Under the pieces are notes generated by a model. It had not been told where the DNA came from. It saw nothing but the letters and a program-made list of their open reading frames with translations, and searched no databases. From the NCBI GenBank assembly GCA_963930775.1, contig OZ005693.1, positions 7,314,006 to 7,378,005 of the forward strand: 64,000 nucleotides of DNA. Reading direction: 5' to 3'. This DNA comes from Cliona cf. orientalis (lineage: Eukaryota; Porifera; Demospongiae; Clionaida; Clionaidae). Both the position numbers and the translations under genes were made by a program. The stretch's first letter is position 1. Every line of letters starts with the position of its first letter. Shown one piece after another: positions 1 through 11,940 of the stretch.

Positions 1-170
1 TGCTAACCTCTTGTTTTAGGAAAACCGAGTAAGTTGCTATTAAAACTCCCAAACCAGCCACTATTAAGAAGTTCGCCAACACTGCAAAAAAGAATGAATA
101 CACAGGAGAGTAGAACCCTCACCGCTACATGCATGCATATAGCATGTGGCTCACTGCATGTGTATACTGT

Positions 171-354
171 ATAGTGTCCCGAGCAAGCGCCCACTCCTGG
201 GTAAGCACCCATGTACCACATTTCAAGCGGCCACTGTAGCAGCTTAAGTCTATAATGTAAACGTATGGGATTTTGATCCCGGGTAAGCGCCCATATGGGC
301 CAAAATCACGAGTTATGTTTAAGCGCCCATGGGCGCTTACCCGGGACACTACGG
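171..354. repeat. Miniature inverted-repeat element (family K)
   Basis: The left end reads AGTGTCCCGAGCAAGCGCCC and the right end is its near reverse complement, GGGCGCTTACCCGGGACACT. The interior repeats AAGCGCCCA-type motifs in both orientations. A related piece lies at about 25997-26045, where it runs into the broken RecQ-like gene. No coding capacity is seen. Confidence 0.6.
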
Positions 355-405
355 TAACACTATAGCTATATGCATGCTCAATATCAGGAGTATTGAACTA
401 CATAC

Positions 406-3400
406 CCTGCACCTAAACAGAGTTCTGGTACTTTTCTCTTCAGAGTCAGTGATCTAAGCGTTGGGGAAGGCACCTGGCTAAGTCACTATATTATAAACTG
501 AAAGCCTCTATGACATACAGGTGGTACTTCAACTGAATTATGCACTTGAGAGCCACTGCCTGTTTACACTATCACTGCATTGACAACCCACCAGCAGAGC
601 AGAAAATGGCAATCAGTCATGTAGCTGAGGTAGGTGCCATGTAAACACAGACTGGCAAGCTGCAACAGCTGCACACTACTACTCCACTGGGCAGGACTTA
701 ACACGATCACTATTCCTTTATGCCATGTATACCTATAATGCGTACTTTCTCTATGACGACCCTTACCTATTTAGCACAGGAGGGTTGTGACGGACGGACA
801 AAAAATTATCGCCAAACGATTGCAGTAACCCTCCGCCTACGCTTTGTGGCGAGGGTTAATGATCTATACATGAAGTTGTAATACACTATTAATTGTGCAT
901 AAAAGGATGCTGCAGAACTTTATACACAATTGCAATTTAATTTTTATAGCTACTGAAATTCGCTTGAGTTTCAGTAATTGTACAATTATTGTAAGACTTA
1001 GTAGATCGATTCGAGATGCCTATAATAATGGACCCTTTCACCTTAGTTGCAATGGTGTAAGTCCCCAATCACCCAGTTTGAAACCAATTACTGTGCTCAA
1101 TCATAACTTTGTATTACCTAATAATACTTCGGTGAAATTCGTTAGCACATGGAATACAACTTTGAGATGTAAAACTCTTTTAGTCTCTGAAGTATCTGTA
1201 TTAATAACATAATGGCAATAGCTAGCATACTATATAGACGCATCAATTGAGAACTTTAGGTCATCATTGCAGTGTATAGCTAGTTTGTTAAGAGAATGAA
1301 TAAAGTTACGGAGGCAAACTACCCAACTGTCAATCGTATTTCCCACCATGCAAGTCTTCTGGCTCCTGTGTGCTCAGAAGTATGTAACGTACACTCCAAC
1401 ACTAGATATCATTAGGGTATGCATACAGTATACGTGAAGGTTTTGCTGGATAAGACTTCTCCCATCTATGACCAAACCAGCTACCTTGATATGAAAAATT
1501 TGCCTATGCAGTAAAGGTCGCCATATCCCAGCACTATGCAATCCTTAGCACTGGACAAGAAAATAATATTCTCCTGGTAGAAATTTCTACAATGTCATAT
1601 GAATACATCATGAGACTTACCATTACTGGACTTGGTCAGGATTAGAAACATTGGTATAGAAAGAATTAGGCACACCCCACCAACAACAAAGAATGGTATC
1701 TTGTATCCACCAGCCTGTATGTGCATCAAAATTAATAATGGTGCTATCAATCAAAGTTGACTAATGAACTGCACAATAAATTTACATGCTATATCTTGTG
1801 ATTATGATACTTCATGGTTCTATAATATTATGCACTGACCAATGATCATAATTATGAATTTCATAAAGGTTAAAACGTCTAACTAGGGAAAGGGAGATAT
1901 GTGTATAAGAGGAACTGACTGACTATATCAGATTCTATAACATTATTAATTTATTGTCACAAAAATGATGCCAGAGTTATATCAGACCCTCCATTCTGCA
2001 TGTTGGTGATGCACTACATCCATGGAGGGAGTATTAATGATCTGATCAATGAGTTATACTCAGTTTGCTCCTTACAGTGGATGTATAGTTCTTCACCCAT
2101 TAATTTTATTTTTTTAATGTATCATAGAGTCGGTAGACTCTATAAGTAGGGATGGCCCGGATATTGCCATATATGTAATATATTACAAAAACATAAATAA
2201 CTCAGAGCAACTTAAATTATAAGATCTTTAACTTTATATTCGTGATCTACGCCAGAATACCTATCTATCAAGCCCCCACACATCCATGGAAACGATCGGG
2301 TATGCCTGAACCAGCTGTGTAAAAAATAGCCAATTGTCAATCATTCTTTCTTTTTCATTACCAGGGCTAACTCGAGACTCTCTGGACCGCTCACCTTAGT
2401 TCTCATATAAATCCACTCTATTTTGTAGCCTGGCACGCAGTGCAGTGTCACACTAGTTTTGTGTTATCATAACAGTTACGTAATGGTGGGTTTGGTCAGC
2501 GCATTGTACGATTGGATGTGTCTTATACGCCATTTTGTCATATAATGCGCATGCTCATAATGTGTTACCATGGTGAAGTCATGTGACAGGAGTTGGCACT
2601 GACGCCGCGCGCCACCGCATCGATCGATCATGCGCGGTGCATGCGGGCAGACTAGACCTGACAGAAGCCTGAGAACGCGCTAGTCCGTGAAAAATTTCTG
2701 TTTAGGGAGCAACCCTAGGCCTTAAAAATGAGTAAGTTTAATATTGGTAGCTAGCAGCTTCTTTGGGCCTGGGAACGAGGCTAGTCACTAAGCTGACTGT
2801 TTATATATGCCGAGCCTGATGTAGAGCTCGCCGATGCAAAGTGCGGCCGTGGCCGCGGCGTGACCTAGAAAGGGGCGTGGCTACAACTAGTGCGCGCGAG
2901 CAATTTCGGCCTGTCATCCTGGATAAGTATACTATTATTATAACACCACACCATTGAAATGAAGTTAAGAGTTAATGAGAACATCATAATAGATAGCATT
3001 GATGAATTACGCTAAAGAGGAACAAAAAAGAACAGAAACAAGTATAAAAAAAAACAATGAAATTGAAGGGTGAAGTAGGGATGAGAGGGCTAAAAAGTAT
3101 ACAAACAAGATTTGTAGGGATAATCATGTCCACTATACATCCCTATACGCTTGCTTTTTGAGTAAGAGCAGGAAAAATAACCAGGCAGTAATACGACAGT
3201 CAACCCCCCCCCCCAACCCTACGTACCACCCATAATAATAGCTAGGGGATATATAACATTAATTTCTCTCCATTAAGGATAGCACCAATGAATCATTGTC
3301 AATATGCACATGATAGCTATAATCGAGAAAAGCAAGCGTAGGCATGTATAGTGGACATGATTGTCCCTACAAATCTTGTTTGTATACTTTTTAGCCCTCC

Positions 3401-6400
3401 CATCCCTACTTCACCCTTCAATTTCATTGTTTTTTATACTTGTAATAATATTGTGGTATTAATGTTCTTCACCCATTTACTATGTTACCATGCCCACTTC
3501 TTTGCCTATATACAATGCCACTAGACACTTGCAAAACTTTGACTTGTACTTAGTACTCACGGTGAACAAGAAATTCAATTGGCATGGTAAATTATAAGAA
3601 TTATGAACAACATACCAAGTAGAGAAATCCCCCTATGATTGGTCCAAAAATAAACCCAAGTCCACAACTAGTTTCTTTTATTCCCTGTACAGATAATGAA
3701 GGATGGATACATAATAATTATGGTTTAAACAAGATGTCACAGCAGAAAAATTTCAAGTTGAAAGCACACTTCTATAATAATAATAACATTTTCTACTGCT
3801 AGCCACAAACATGTCATGCATGTTATAAATATCATAAAAATTATTACCATCACTAGTCCAACCGAGTCAGGATAGAGCTGAATAAGGAGGTAAGATGCAC
3901 CTGTGCTGAACAGAGCTACACCAGTGCCTTCCACAAATCTAAGAGCTGCGCACACAACAATAAATGGCCAGCCGGATGGTAAAAGTATTGTGGCTCTATA
4001 AAGAGATAAAAATTTAATTGCAAAGCACTGCTTCTGAATCATAATTATTATCCCTATCATGATTGTGGCTAGGATAATAAATGGACATCTTTGTATTCAT
4101 TCATGCTTGTATTAAAAGCAGCCCTAGTGTGCAATTTAACGGTTGAATGCCAAACACGCAGATAAAACGTACTTTGCCTGAGAATGCGATCTTATCAAAC
4201 GTTGAGCAATTAATGCTAATACTATGGTTTCCAGCTTCATTCTCAGCTGCAGCTGTAAAGTTGAGGCATCAGCTGTTACCAGGAACATAATATTATGAGC
4301 TGCCAAAGGCGGCAAAGGAGTGTGTACCTTGCTTGCCATCAAATACAAATTCACGTGCACAACTGGGCATGGCTAGCCATATTATACTGGTACTATGATT
4401 ATCTTACCCAAAACTAATGTATGTTGCTCCAACAACACACAATCCAGTGGTTATTGTAAAATTTCTTCTAAACTTTGGCATCTAAATTTAAAAGATAGCA
4501 GAAGAAAATCAATGCTAATTGCCTCAGATTGATGGCCCAGAGAAAAAATTAATTAAAGTGCATTTACAGCCATGCATATTGTAATAGCTAGCTAGCTAGC
4601 TAAGCAATCAATGAAATCCTTTGCAACCAATATAATTTTGAAATGCACAACATGGCAGCCACCGTTGTAGCTAAGGTACCTTGGTGAGCAAGGCTAACCA
4701 CAAGAATGTTGTTAAATGGTCAGTCAGGTCCATGCTGGCAAGTAGTCGACAAAATTAAATTTTGATGGTCACATGGAAGCTAGCTGAAGCCCTGATTATC
4801 CCTCACTGTCAAAATTAATACACGAGTAGCTACAAGGGCTGTATAGTACGAGTCGGTCGCCATTTCACTCGCTCATTCTAGAGCTCAGTTTTCTGACAGC
4901 AGAGAATTGGAAAGAGGAAGGGTATAGCTTGATGACTTCCACGAAGCCTTCTCTGTCCATCACAACTACAATTAGAGCTCATAGAGCACATACCCTGCGT
5001 GCCATGGCAATATCACCCATGGCCATGCCTCTTCTTAGAGGCCTTTATTCTTTGAAGTTTAATCTCTTGCTACTCACGAACTTTTCGTTCCCTTCTGAGA
5101 TCCATGATCACAAATGACACTAATTTTATGCTAGAAGCATGCTGTAGAGAATCTCGAGCATGCGCAGTAGACTCCTGAAGCTCGAGCATGCGCAATAGAC
5201 TTCATAAGGTACCAGGTGGGCATGTTCGATGCAGATGTGTCCGATATACTTGCACGATTTGTAGCTTCCCTAAGTATTGCCTAGGGTTAAGAATGAAACA
5301 GAAGGTGTTTTTTTGCTGTCTTACACCATTTTAACCCAATTATTGACCCTACTTTTGCTTAAATATTGAGATTTGCCAATTTTTATGCTGACAGACAACC
5401 GATTGCTTTACTTCTTGCTATGCATGCGCGCACGCGGGGTAACAATGACAACACAATGTCAACCGATTTAATACTTTATCCCTTACATAAGTGTGAGGAT
5501 AATAAGGCACATCAGAAGCGCATGCGCAGTATCTATGCAGTATACAAGATTGAAGCTTTGATTGTACTGTAACTGCATAATTGTATAATATATGCATAAC
5601 TATAACACATCAGATGAGGATTACCGTATTTATTTGAATAGAAGCCGCACCTCAATTAGTAGCTGCCCTCAAATAGTAGCCGCACGCAATGCACGAACAC
5701 AATTAAGTGGGCATGGTCACAATCACAAGCCATGAACGACCTCTAGTTCGAGGCAAAAACATGGCAGAAAAGGTCCTTGGCTTGGTTCTGCTGCTTATTG
5801 ATCGATCATCTAGTATCTCGAATATTCGAAAATTAGTCCTGAAAATAGAGTTCTATTGTGTCAATATCACCAAGAGGTGTCACTCCAAATTAATAAAAAC
5901 TGTCCTCGAATAAGAGCCGCCCTCGATTAGTATATAGCCGCATTCCAGCAAGGATGAAATTAATAGTAGCTGCGGCTAGTATTCAAATACCGTAGAATCC
6001 CGCGATTACGCCCCCCCTCGCGCATAAGCCCCCCCTGGATTTTTAGCTCAAGTTCCTGCATAGGTAGTTTTGTCTCGCGTATAAGCCCCCCCCTCCCTGA
6101 CTGTAAAATGGAGTCCATAAGTCAATAAAAACAGTAGCTACAGCTAGCAAACTAGCTATTTGTGTCATCATATGCCTTACTTTGTCGTTTTTCTCGAGTT
6201 TTGCCCACCAAACAGCCAGAGAAAGTACAGAGATCGCGCGCCCACGTGCATTCGGCGGTCGGTAATGGTCGTCACACGGAAATGTTAGGATCCCGCGTAT
6301 AAGCCCCCTCCCCACTTTTGCCCAATCCTAACATGCACAAAGGGGGGGCGTAATCGCGGGATTCTACGGTAAATACGGTATTTTTTCCGCATGCATGCTT

Positions 6401-9400
6401 GCGCAAGGGGTAAAGTAAGACCACTTCAAATGCATTAGCAGCATAGTCTCGTACCCAGCCCCCAAATCCCCGCGCGGGGAAGGGTCTGGTGACATTGGAA
6501 CGATTTCTTGGTTGTACAGGCGCGTGATTTCATGCCAATATTATGCAATCAATCACGTGCCAGTCCCACGTTGCTACGCAATGCAATGCACAATCAAAGA
6601 ACTGCGTTCTCATTGGCTAGCGCTAAACCGCCAGCTGACATTGCACGATTGTTGCTGCGCGACCAGATGCAAGGTCACATGAAAACCGTGGAGCTGCAAT
6701 CTGATTGGCTTTCGCAAAAGTAAGAATGCTGAGCTTGCAAGAACCAAGAAAGCGCTCAAATGTCACCAGACCCTCTTCCTCCTTTTTGGGGGTGGGGTCT
6801 GGGGACGAGACTATTAGCAGCAGTGCAGAGCTAGATAGAAAATGGTGAACAGTGCATTATAATATTATTATAATTATTAACAAGTATGTTTAATGTCACA
6901 ATCATGGGACAGTGTGGCTAGCATGCATGATCATCAGATTCTATTAACAGTACATAGGCAGTTCATGCACAAACAGTATCCTGCCTGGGCAAGATTGTCC
7001 ATTGGTACCGTGCGCATGCGCAGATGGAAGCGTTTGCAGAGGCCACACCCCTTGGCAAAGCAAGTGTGCTATGGCAACGTTCTCGCTCTGCTCGAACGTT
7101 GCTACCGACTACTGACAGGTATGAACAGACCTCGTCTCTCGCTTCGCTCGAGGCTCGGTGGCTAGTGCCAGCGCCTGCTTAGCAGGCCTTTCGAAACGCG
7201 CGGCGCTTTGCGCCGATCGTTCGATCGACAGTGCGTCGCTAGCTGTAGCTATGGCCCGAGGCATTACGGCTACTCTCTTTGTGCACACGTTACTTCTTTG
7301 TGCACACGGCCCTACAGTTCTGACCAATCCTGAGCCTTGTAGTGCGGCTCGTTCATAGCAACCGGGCGCTTCCAAGACGCGTATCCATGCCCTCCAGGTT
7401 AGGACACGGACTATATAAGAAAATTGTCGCTCTGAAAAATATTTTTCGTTGTATATAGTATAAAATTTAATATTATTATTACAGTACAAGGTGAGAAATG
7501 AGGGTGGCTGAGCCCCTTCATATTAATTTTTACCCCGCGCGCATGCGCTAGGGGTAAAGCAATCGGTTTGTACGTCTGTTGTTGTCGTTGTCGTCGTCGG
7601 CACGAAAATCGCCAGATCTCGAGTTCTAGGCGTCTATGCGTGCTATAAGCACAACCAATCGGTAGATATCGGTGAAAAAATGGTTTGCACGCGCTTCGAA
7701 TTTCTCAAAAAGGCTTACTAGTTCTACAAATCGTGCATTTTCTGTTCAGCATGCCTGTGGTTTATCGACCACACCCACTCTTTTAGCATAATAGTATGCG
7801 GGTGCGACTGCGCATGCTCAAGCACTGTGTTGGAAAGGGTCGTCACGTCATGAAACCGCTACATGTGTGCCTCATAGTGTTGCAATACTACGCTAGAGTG
7901 GCTACATGGCGCGCGGGGTATGTGCTCTACAGAGCTCTAGTATACATGGTGTCTATGTGCTAGCTACGGCACTCTAGGGTGCCATACACTATGTAGCTGA
8001 GGCGCTTTTTTTGAGAGAGCTATATATATATACTATTCGCCTGGCTGTATGCTACTCCCATAGAAAGTAATACATTCGATTCCCACCAATGGGCGTGACA
8101 GGAACCTGGCTGGAACTTCTTGAAAGTGTGCTGAATATCATTTGCATCTCATTAAAATTCTTTCATACCTTAGCGTAGGATCCATGTATATAATATAGCC
8201 TAAATTAAAAAGTTTTTCAGTTTATATATTCTGACTTCAAGAGAGAGTTGTAAATCACTATCACAACAAAATTGCTGCACGCTCTCAAATAGCCAAACTT
8301 CTCAAATTGTACCATGCCCCCCAAGGGGCTATATAATGCCGAAAATTTGTATAGGTAATAGTGAGGTTATTCGTTGAATTTGGGTAAAATAGCACTCTGA
8401 AATAGGTACCGTATAGCACTTAAATTTCGTGGGACTTAATTTTCACTGTTTTCGCGGATACAGCGGCTTCCGCGAAAATTATTCAACGAAAATTTCCAAT
8501 GCCCACGAGCGCGCGCCCATTCCAGGCCGGAACCGCGAAATTTATTCAACGAAAACTTTGTAGAGAGCTATCCGCGAAATTTAAGTTCCGCGAAATTAAG
8601 GCGCTATACGGTATTTGGTTTAAAAATTGTACGAGCGATAGCGAGTACAATTTGATGAACCAAATGCATATTTTAGAGTGCTATTTATCCAAATTCAACA
8701 TACAACCTCACTGTCACAGGCTAATAGTATACATGCATACATAAAGTCAGATAGGTATTTCAACTCGGAAGCCTAGGGTATTTCAAACTCAGGTGCCTAT
8801 TTCACTTGTATTGCTTATAATTGGTATACAAGATTTGTACACATCAAAGTATAAGTATACTATTAGGTATTACAATGATAATAATAACATCATTATGTCT
8901 GAGTTACATACCCTGTGTTACCCCACTTTGAGGTAGGGTGCAGCGTATGCATGGGCCTGGAGTATCAGATTGCAGCTAGCTATATTATACTATAGCAATA
9001 CTTCGACATTAATGGTACCAATTCCTAGATATTAATTTTAATATAGCTCATCATAATTATAGCTAAAAGGTATAATACTTACCATTGTTACCAAATATCC
9101 CAAAATTGGAGCAAATATTGTTGCAGACAGTGGAGCCATTGCAATGATCAATCCTGTTTCATAGGGTGAAGCCCCTTTATCAGCAGCCTATTAAGGTACC
9201 ATTTAATTGCGTGGGCGTGAGCGTCAGGAATGGCTAATTCAATTAGCGAATCGTGAAGGGGCGTGGCCGAAGAGGCCATACGAGTGCTTTTGGTCGAAGG
9301 TGGGCGTGTCCAGAATCGGCCAGGGATGATTATGCGCGTGTAATTAGCGACCGGAAGTGGCCCCTGAAGAAAAGGCCGGTAATTGCCCACATCAAAGCAA

Positions 9401-9437
9401 GATCAAAGCATTCTTGCTTAACTATTACCCGCAACGA

Positions 9438-9472
<35 letters not shown>

Positions 9473-10474
9473 TATTAGGCCTAATTAAGCATGTGGGCGT
9501 GTTCCTGGCACTGTGTGGAGTGTGTGCGTGTGCGTTAATGCAGGTTTTATTGCTTCCGATTGGGCGTGGCTTCACGGGCCAGTGCTTGGACATCGGCGCC
9601 TGGGACTTGGCCTCGGCGATAGGTGGGCGTGTCCCGGAAGCGGTGGTGACCTTTGAACCCCGCGAGGAGGCTTTGGGGGCGTGGCAGGAGGTCAAAGGTG
9701 AGGCCATGTCTGTTAATGAGGCACTGTACGGCGGTGCGATCGAGGGGCCCGTACGGCTGGACGGAAGCTGACGATGGTTTGAAGCGGATGTGGTTGCGAT
9801 GACGTGTTGTTACTCCGCCCACACAGGAAATGAGGTGAGCTCTTGCGTGGGCGGTGTGGCAGAACGGCCTCCAAGTGTTTGTGTGTGTTTTGGCCTTGAG
9901 GAAGCTGTGTGTTTTAATTGGGATTGATTGTGGGCTTCCGGTGGACATCCGGTGGTTAGTAGGCACTTGATTGAGAATGGTGGTCCTTGGGGAACAGGGT
10001 GGGGCTGTTTTGGGCGTGGCCTGGCCCCTCCCTTCCGGCTCGGCTTCAGGTCCATGGAGGATATTAAATGAACACTTCCGGCTCTAGCAGCCACACCCCT
10101 GAGACCTGTGCAATTAAAAGGGCGTGGTTACACAACATGCACCTCACTAATGACTTTGATGTGGTTTAGGTGTCATATCCCCCACCTCACGCCCACGCAA
10201 TTTAATGGTACCTTAAAGATTCATTCAATAGCATACTGTATTTCATTAAATTTAGTTCTATCACCGCTGTAGGAAAGAATGTTGCTATCAAGGAGATTGA
10301 TGAATAAAGTATGAAGACGCTGATACAAGTCATGATGACAGTTGTTAGGCTTTTCCATCTTACAGCAACGAGCGTCCGATACAGTCTTTGATGTAACGGT
10401 AGCGTGAACGATGCCACGTTCTCCTCACTGAGAGTCTTTAACTCGATCGAGCCGTCTGATGTGGTATCGGACAT
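406..10474 (-). CDS. SLC18B1-like major facilitator transporter, partial (exons 1-8, C-terminal half off left edge)
   Basis: Eight minus-strand exons: 10474-10265, 9187-9083, 4481-4408, 3995-3848, 3684-3616, 1714-1621, and less surely 1365-1323 and 477-406. All have AG/GT borders and matching phases. Exon 1 starts with MSDTTSDG and enters membrane segment 1 ending in FFPTA. Exon 2 continues DKGASPYETGLIIAMAPL; exon 4 carries RFVEGTGVALFSTGASYLL; exon 5 has GLGFIFGPIIGGFLYL; exon 6 has GGYKIPFFVVGG. These align, from memory, with human SLC18B1 (a vesicular polyamine transporter of the MFS) through the first six membrane segments and the central loop. Introns 1 and 2 are swollen by miniature transposons. 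The first six exons are secure; exons 7-8 rest on phase and loop-like composition only. No frameshift is seen. Exact substrate is not readable. Confidence 0.8.
2121..2926. repeat. Dispersed repeat family D, copy 1
   Basis: Begins with a short palindrome (AGAGTCGGTAGACTCT) and continues AAGTAGGGATGGCCCGGATA; ends near CCTGTCATCCTGGATAAG. A diverged second copy of about 690 bp in the same orientation lies at 17637-18326, in XPO5 intron 2. It lies in the intron between exons 5 and 6 of the SLC18B1-like gene. No ORF of note; probably a non-autonomous element. Confidence 0.6.
3020..3443. repeat. Foldback miniature element, family C, copy 1
   Basis: Two arms of roughly 130-150 bp are inverted copies of each other: the left arm (about 3040-3175) contains GAAGTAGGGATGAGAGGGCT and the right arm (about 3310-3443) its reverse complement. 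The spacer holds a C-rich tract. A second full copy is at 19173-19587 and a half copy at about 15170-15272. Such long-armed structures would form strong hairpins in RNA. Confidence 0.7.
4980..5452. repeat. Miniature element family E, copy 1
   Basis: Bounded by AGAGCACATACCCTGCGTG at one end and CGCACGCGGGGTAAC at the other, with CAACCGATTGCTTTAC just inside. Inverted relatives are at about 7528-7930 and 16375-16755, and an end fragment lies near 11463. Non-coding. Confidence 0.5.
5624..6378. repeat. Miniature element family B, split by a nested family A element
   Basis: Outer inverted repeat CCGTATTTATTTGAATAG starts after a TA at 5622-5623. Its reverse complement is restored at the right end only when the sequence 5990-6369 plus one TA copy is taken out, which brings GTATTCAAATA next to AATACGG. 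The interior has repeated AGTAGCCGC-type motifs. This is direct evidence of insertion of family A at a TA inside the terminal repeat of family B. Confidence 0.8.
5990..6369. repeat. Miniature element family A, copy 1
   Basis: A 380-bp element with terminal inverted repeats beginning CCGTAGAATCCCGCGATTA and flanked by TA on both sides, as in Tc1/mariner-type miniature elements. Subterminal C-runs and GGCTTATACGCGGGATCC-like motifs recur. Copy 2 (20148-25416) hosts the large BEN-carrying transposon. Confidence 0.8.
6446..6811. repeat. Miniature element family F, copy 1
   Basis: Ends carry AGTCTCGT...CCCAG and its inverse GTCTGGGGACGAGACT, with a second inner pair around GGTCTGGTGACATT / AATGTCACCAGACC. 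Two more copies at 50491-50786 and 54550-54871 sit beside the duplicated SLC15-like genes. Confidence 0.65.
7000..7490. repeat. Dispersed repeat family M, copy 1
   Basis: Contains TCTCTCGCTTCGCTCGAGGC and AGCAGGCCTTTCGAAACGCG. A diverged copy in XPO5 intron 9 (about 43340-43660) keeps TCTCTCGCTTCGCTCAAGGC. The open frames here are GC-rich shadow frames and are not called. Confidence 0.45.
7528..7930. repeat. Miniature element family E, copy 2
   Basis: Starts TACCCCGCGCGCATGCGC, followed by GGGTAAAGCAATCGG, and ends near GCGGGGTATGTGCTCT. It is in inverse orientation to the copy at 4980-5452. Non-coding. Confidence 0.5.
8361..8711. repeat. Miniature element containing a second nested miniature element
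   Basis: Outer arms: GTGAGGTTATTCGTTGAATT on the left, mirrored by AATTCAACATACAACCTCAC on the right. Inside, 8409-8611 is a separate TA-flanked element with ends CCGTATAGCACTTAAATTTC and GAAATTAAGGCGCTATACGG. The inner element interrupts the outer hairpin at a TA. Both lie in the intron between exons 2 and 3 of the SLC18B1-like gene. Confidence 0.7.
9195..10212. mobile_element. 1.0-kb non-autonomous DNA transposon with GGTACC ends, TTAA-flanked
   Basis: Terminal repeats GGTACCATTTAATTGCGTGG (left) and the near-inverse at 10184-10212 are each flanked by TTAA (9191-9194 and 10213-10216). That target-site signature is known for piggyBac-type elements. The interior has no convincing gene, a run of 29 A at about 9441-9469, and at least nine GGGCGTG-type motifs in both orientations. 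It fills intron 1 of the SLC18B1-like gene almost completely. Confidence 0.7.
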
Positions 10475-11930
10475 GATAACTTTGCTTGCCGAGTGTGGAG
10501 CAAGAAGAGTAAGGCCAAGTCACTTCCGTCCTTTACGAATTCAGTCCGGTACGTTTGACCTAGAGCGCATGCGCAAACTCCATGTGACTTGGGTTTTTGT
10601 ATGGGGCATTTGGCGGGAATTATTATAATAATTATACTAATTGTCCGTGATGGTGTTCAAGAAGTTCACTGTGTTCTCGAGAAAGATGCTTCTGCTTTAA
10701 TATCCTTCTGGTCACGTTCACGGGTGATTCTTTAGCTCCACCTGGTAGGTCTCTGATTCTGGATCCAGGGGCAAGTCTGCCCTTGTGCATTTCAGCACAT
10801 GTACAATCCGGAGGGGGTCCTACCTGATCCTGGGCTTTTCTTGAGTGTTGCTACCAGTCAAAAGCTTTCTGAGTCTCTGTATCACTTGTCGAAGTCCTTT
10901 GTGCTATCAAATATTTGCCTGCTTGGCTTCCTCAAGATTAATTTTTATTATGTAAGTTATTTTATAAGGCAGTCAGTGAATTCTTATTATAATAATAGTA
11001 AACTATGTATTGCAGGTTTTAAAAAAGACAACAATAAACATCCAGTAATACATATACAAGGTTCTAGTCAGTGACGATTAAAATAAAATATTATAATATA
11101 GTGATTTTGTGCTGGTAGTCACTTAATTGTGTTAGCTACTTTTCAGGGACGAGGACCAGCTAGGGTCTGAGAGTGATGATGAAGACATGGCCGATCCATT
11201 CAACGGAAAGAGGGTTTACTGTGTGCATGTTCCTTCCAATGGAAATTGTTAGTCTCTCAGAAAGTGTAAAGGTAGTTGACATTGGTAAATTGGTTGAAAT
11301 ACCATCTGAGATTTAGCCATCAGTAAGCTGTATATTATACAAACAAATGAAGGAACATCCTGATAAATTTTCATCCATAAATTTCCTTTTGGAATAATAG
11401 ATTATGACGGGCTTCAAATGCTACATGAATACAAAGCATTTAAGAACTAGCTATAGAGCTCTATAGAGCACATACCCTGCGCGCACATTGTGCAGCGACT
11501 ATAGATCTACTTTTATTGCTGCTTGATTGTATTATATCAAGGGCGGCTTAGAGACCCCATAAGCCCTCGGTTGTATAATATAGGGCTCTTGGTGATATCA
11601 GCCAAATACCACTAACTCTCTCTGCACCAGATCTAGACTAGGTAGATATAGGTATCTTACATTCTGATTCGATTGGGCTATGGTACGTGTTACATACTAT
11701 GTGGCTGGCCCCTACCTAGTAACTTAACCAATACAGTTGGATCAAACTTGAAACGAACAGAGAGGGATCTTGGGATCAACATCATGTCCGCTCTTAAAAA
11801 AGTTATTATCATAAAACAAATTATCATGCCAGTAATGATTCTAACTCAGGCAATGCCATGTGGTTCACCCACTTTTTTTGCAGTATTGGTCATAATTACA
11901 TGACATTGTGTCTTTTCAGAATTAATAGTA
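10475..11930. other. Intergenic region upstream of the SLC18B1-like gene, no gene recognised
   Basis: Presumably holds the promoter of the minus-strand transporter gene. No TATA or other core motif can be assigned with confidence. A short acidic plus-strand frame near 11150-11250 (reads SDDEDMADPF) follows a plausible acceptor but has no partner exons I can recognise. A family E end fragment lies near 11463. Confidence 0.4.
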
Positions 11931-11940
11931 CGTATCTGTA

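Noticed and set aside
9253..9771. Plus-strand open frame of 172 codons through the TTAA-flanked element
   Set aside because: It runs through a 29-base A-run (poly-lysine) and GGGCGTG repeats; similar long frames exist on the other strand. This is GC-rich non-coding DNA inside a non-autonomous element.
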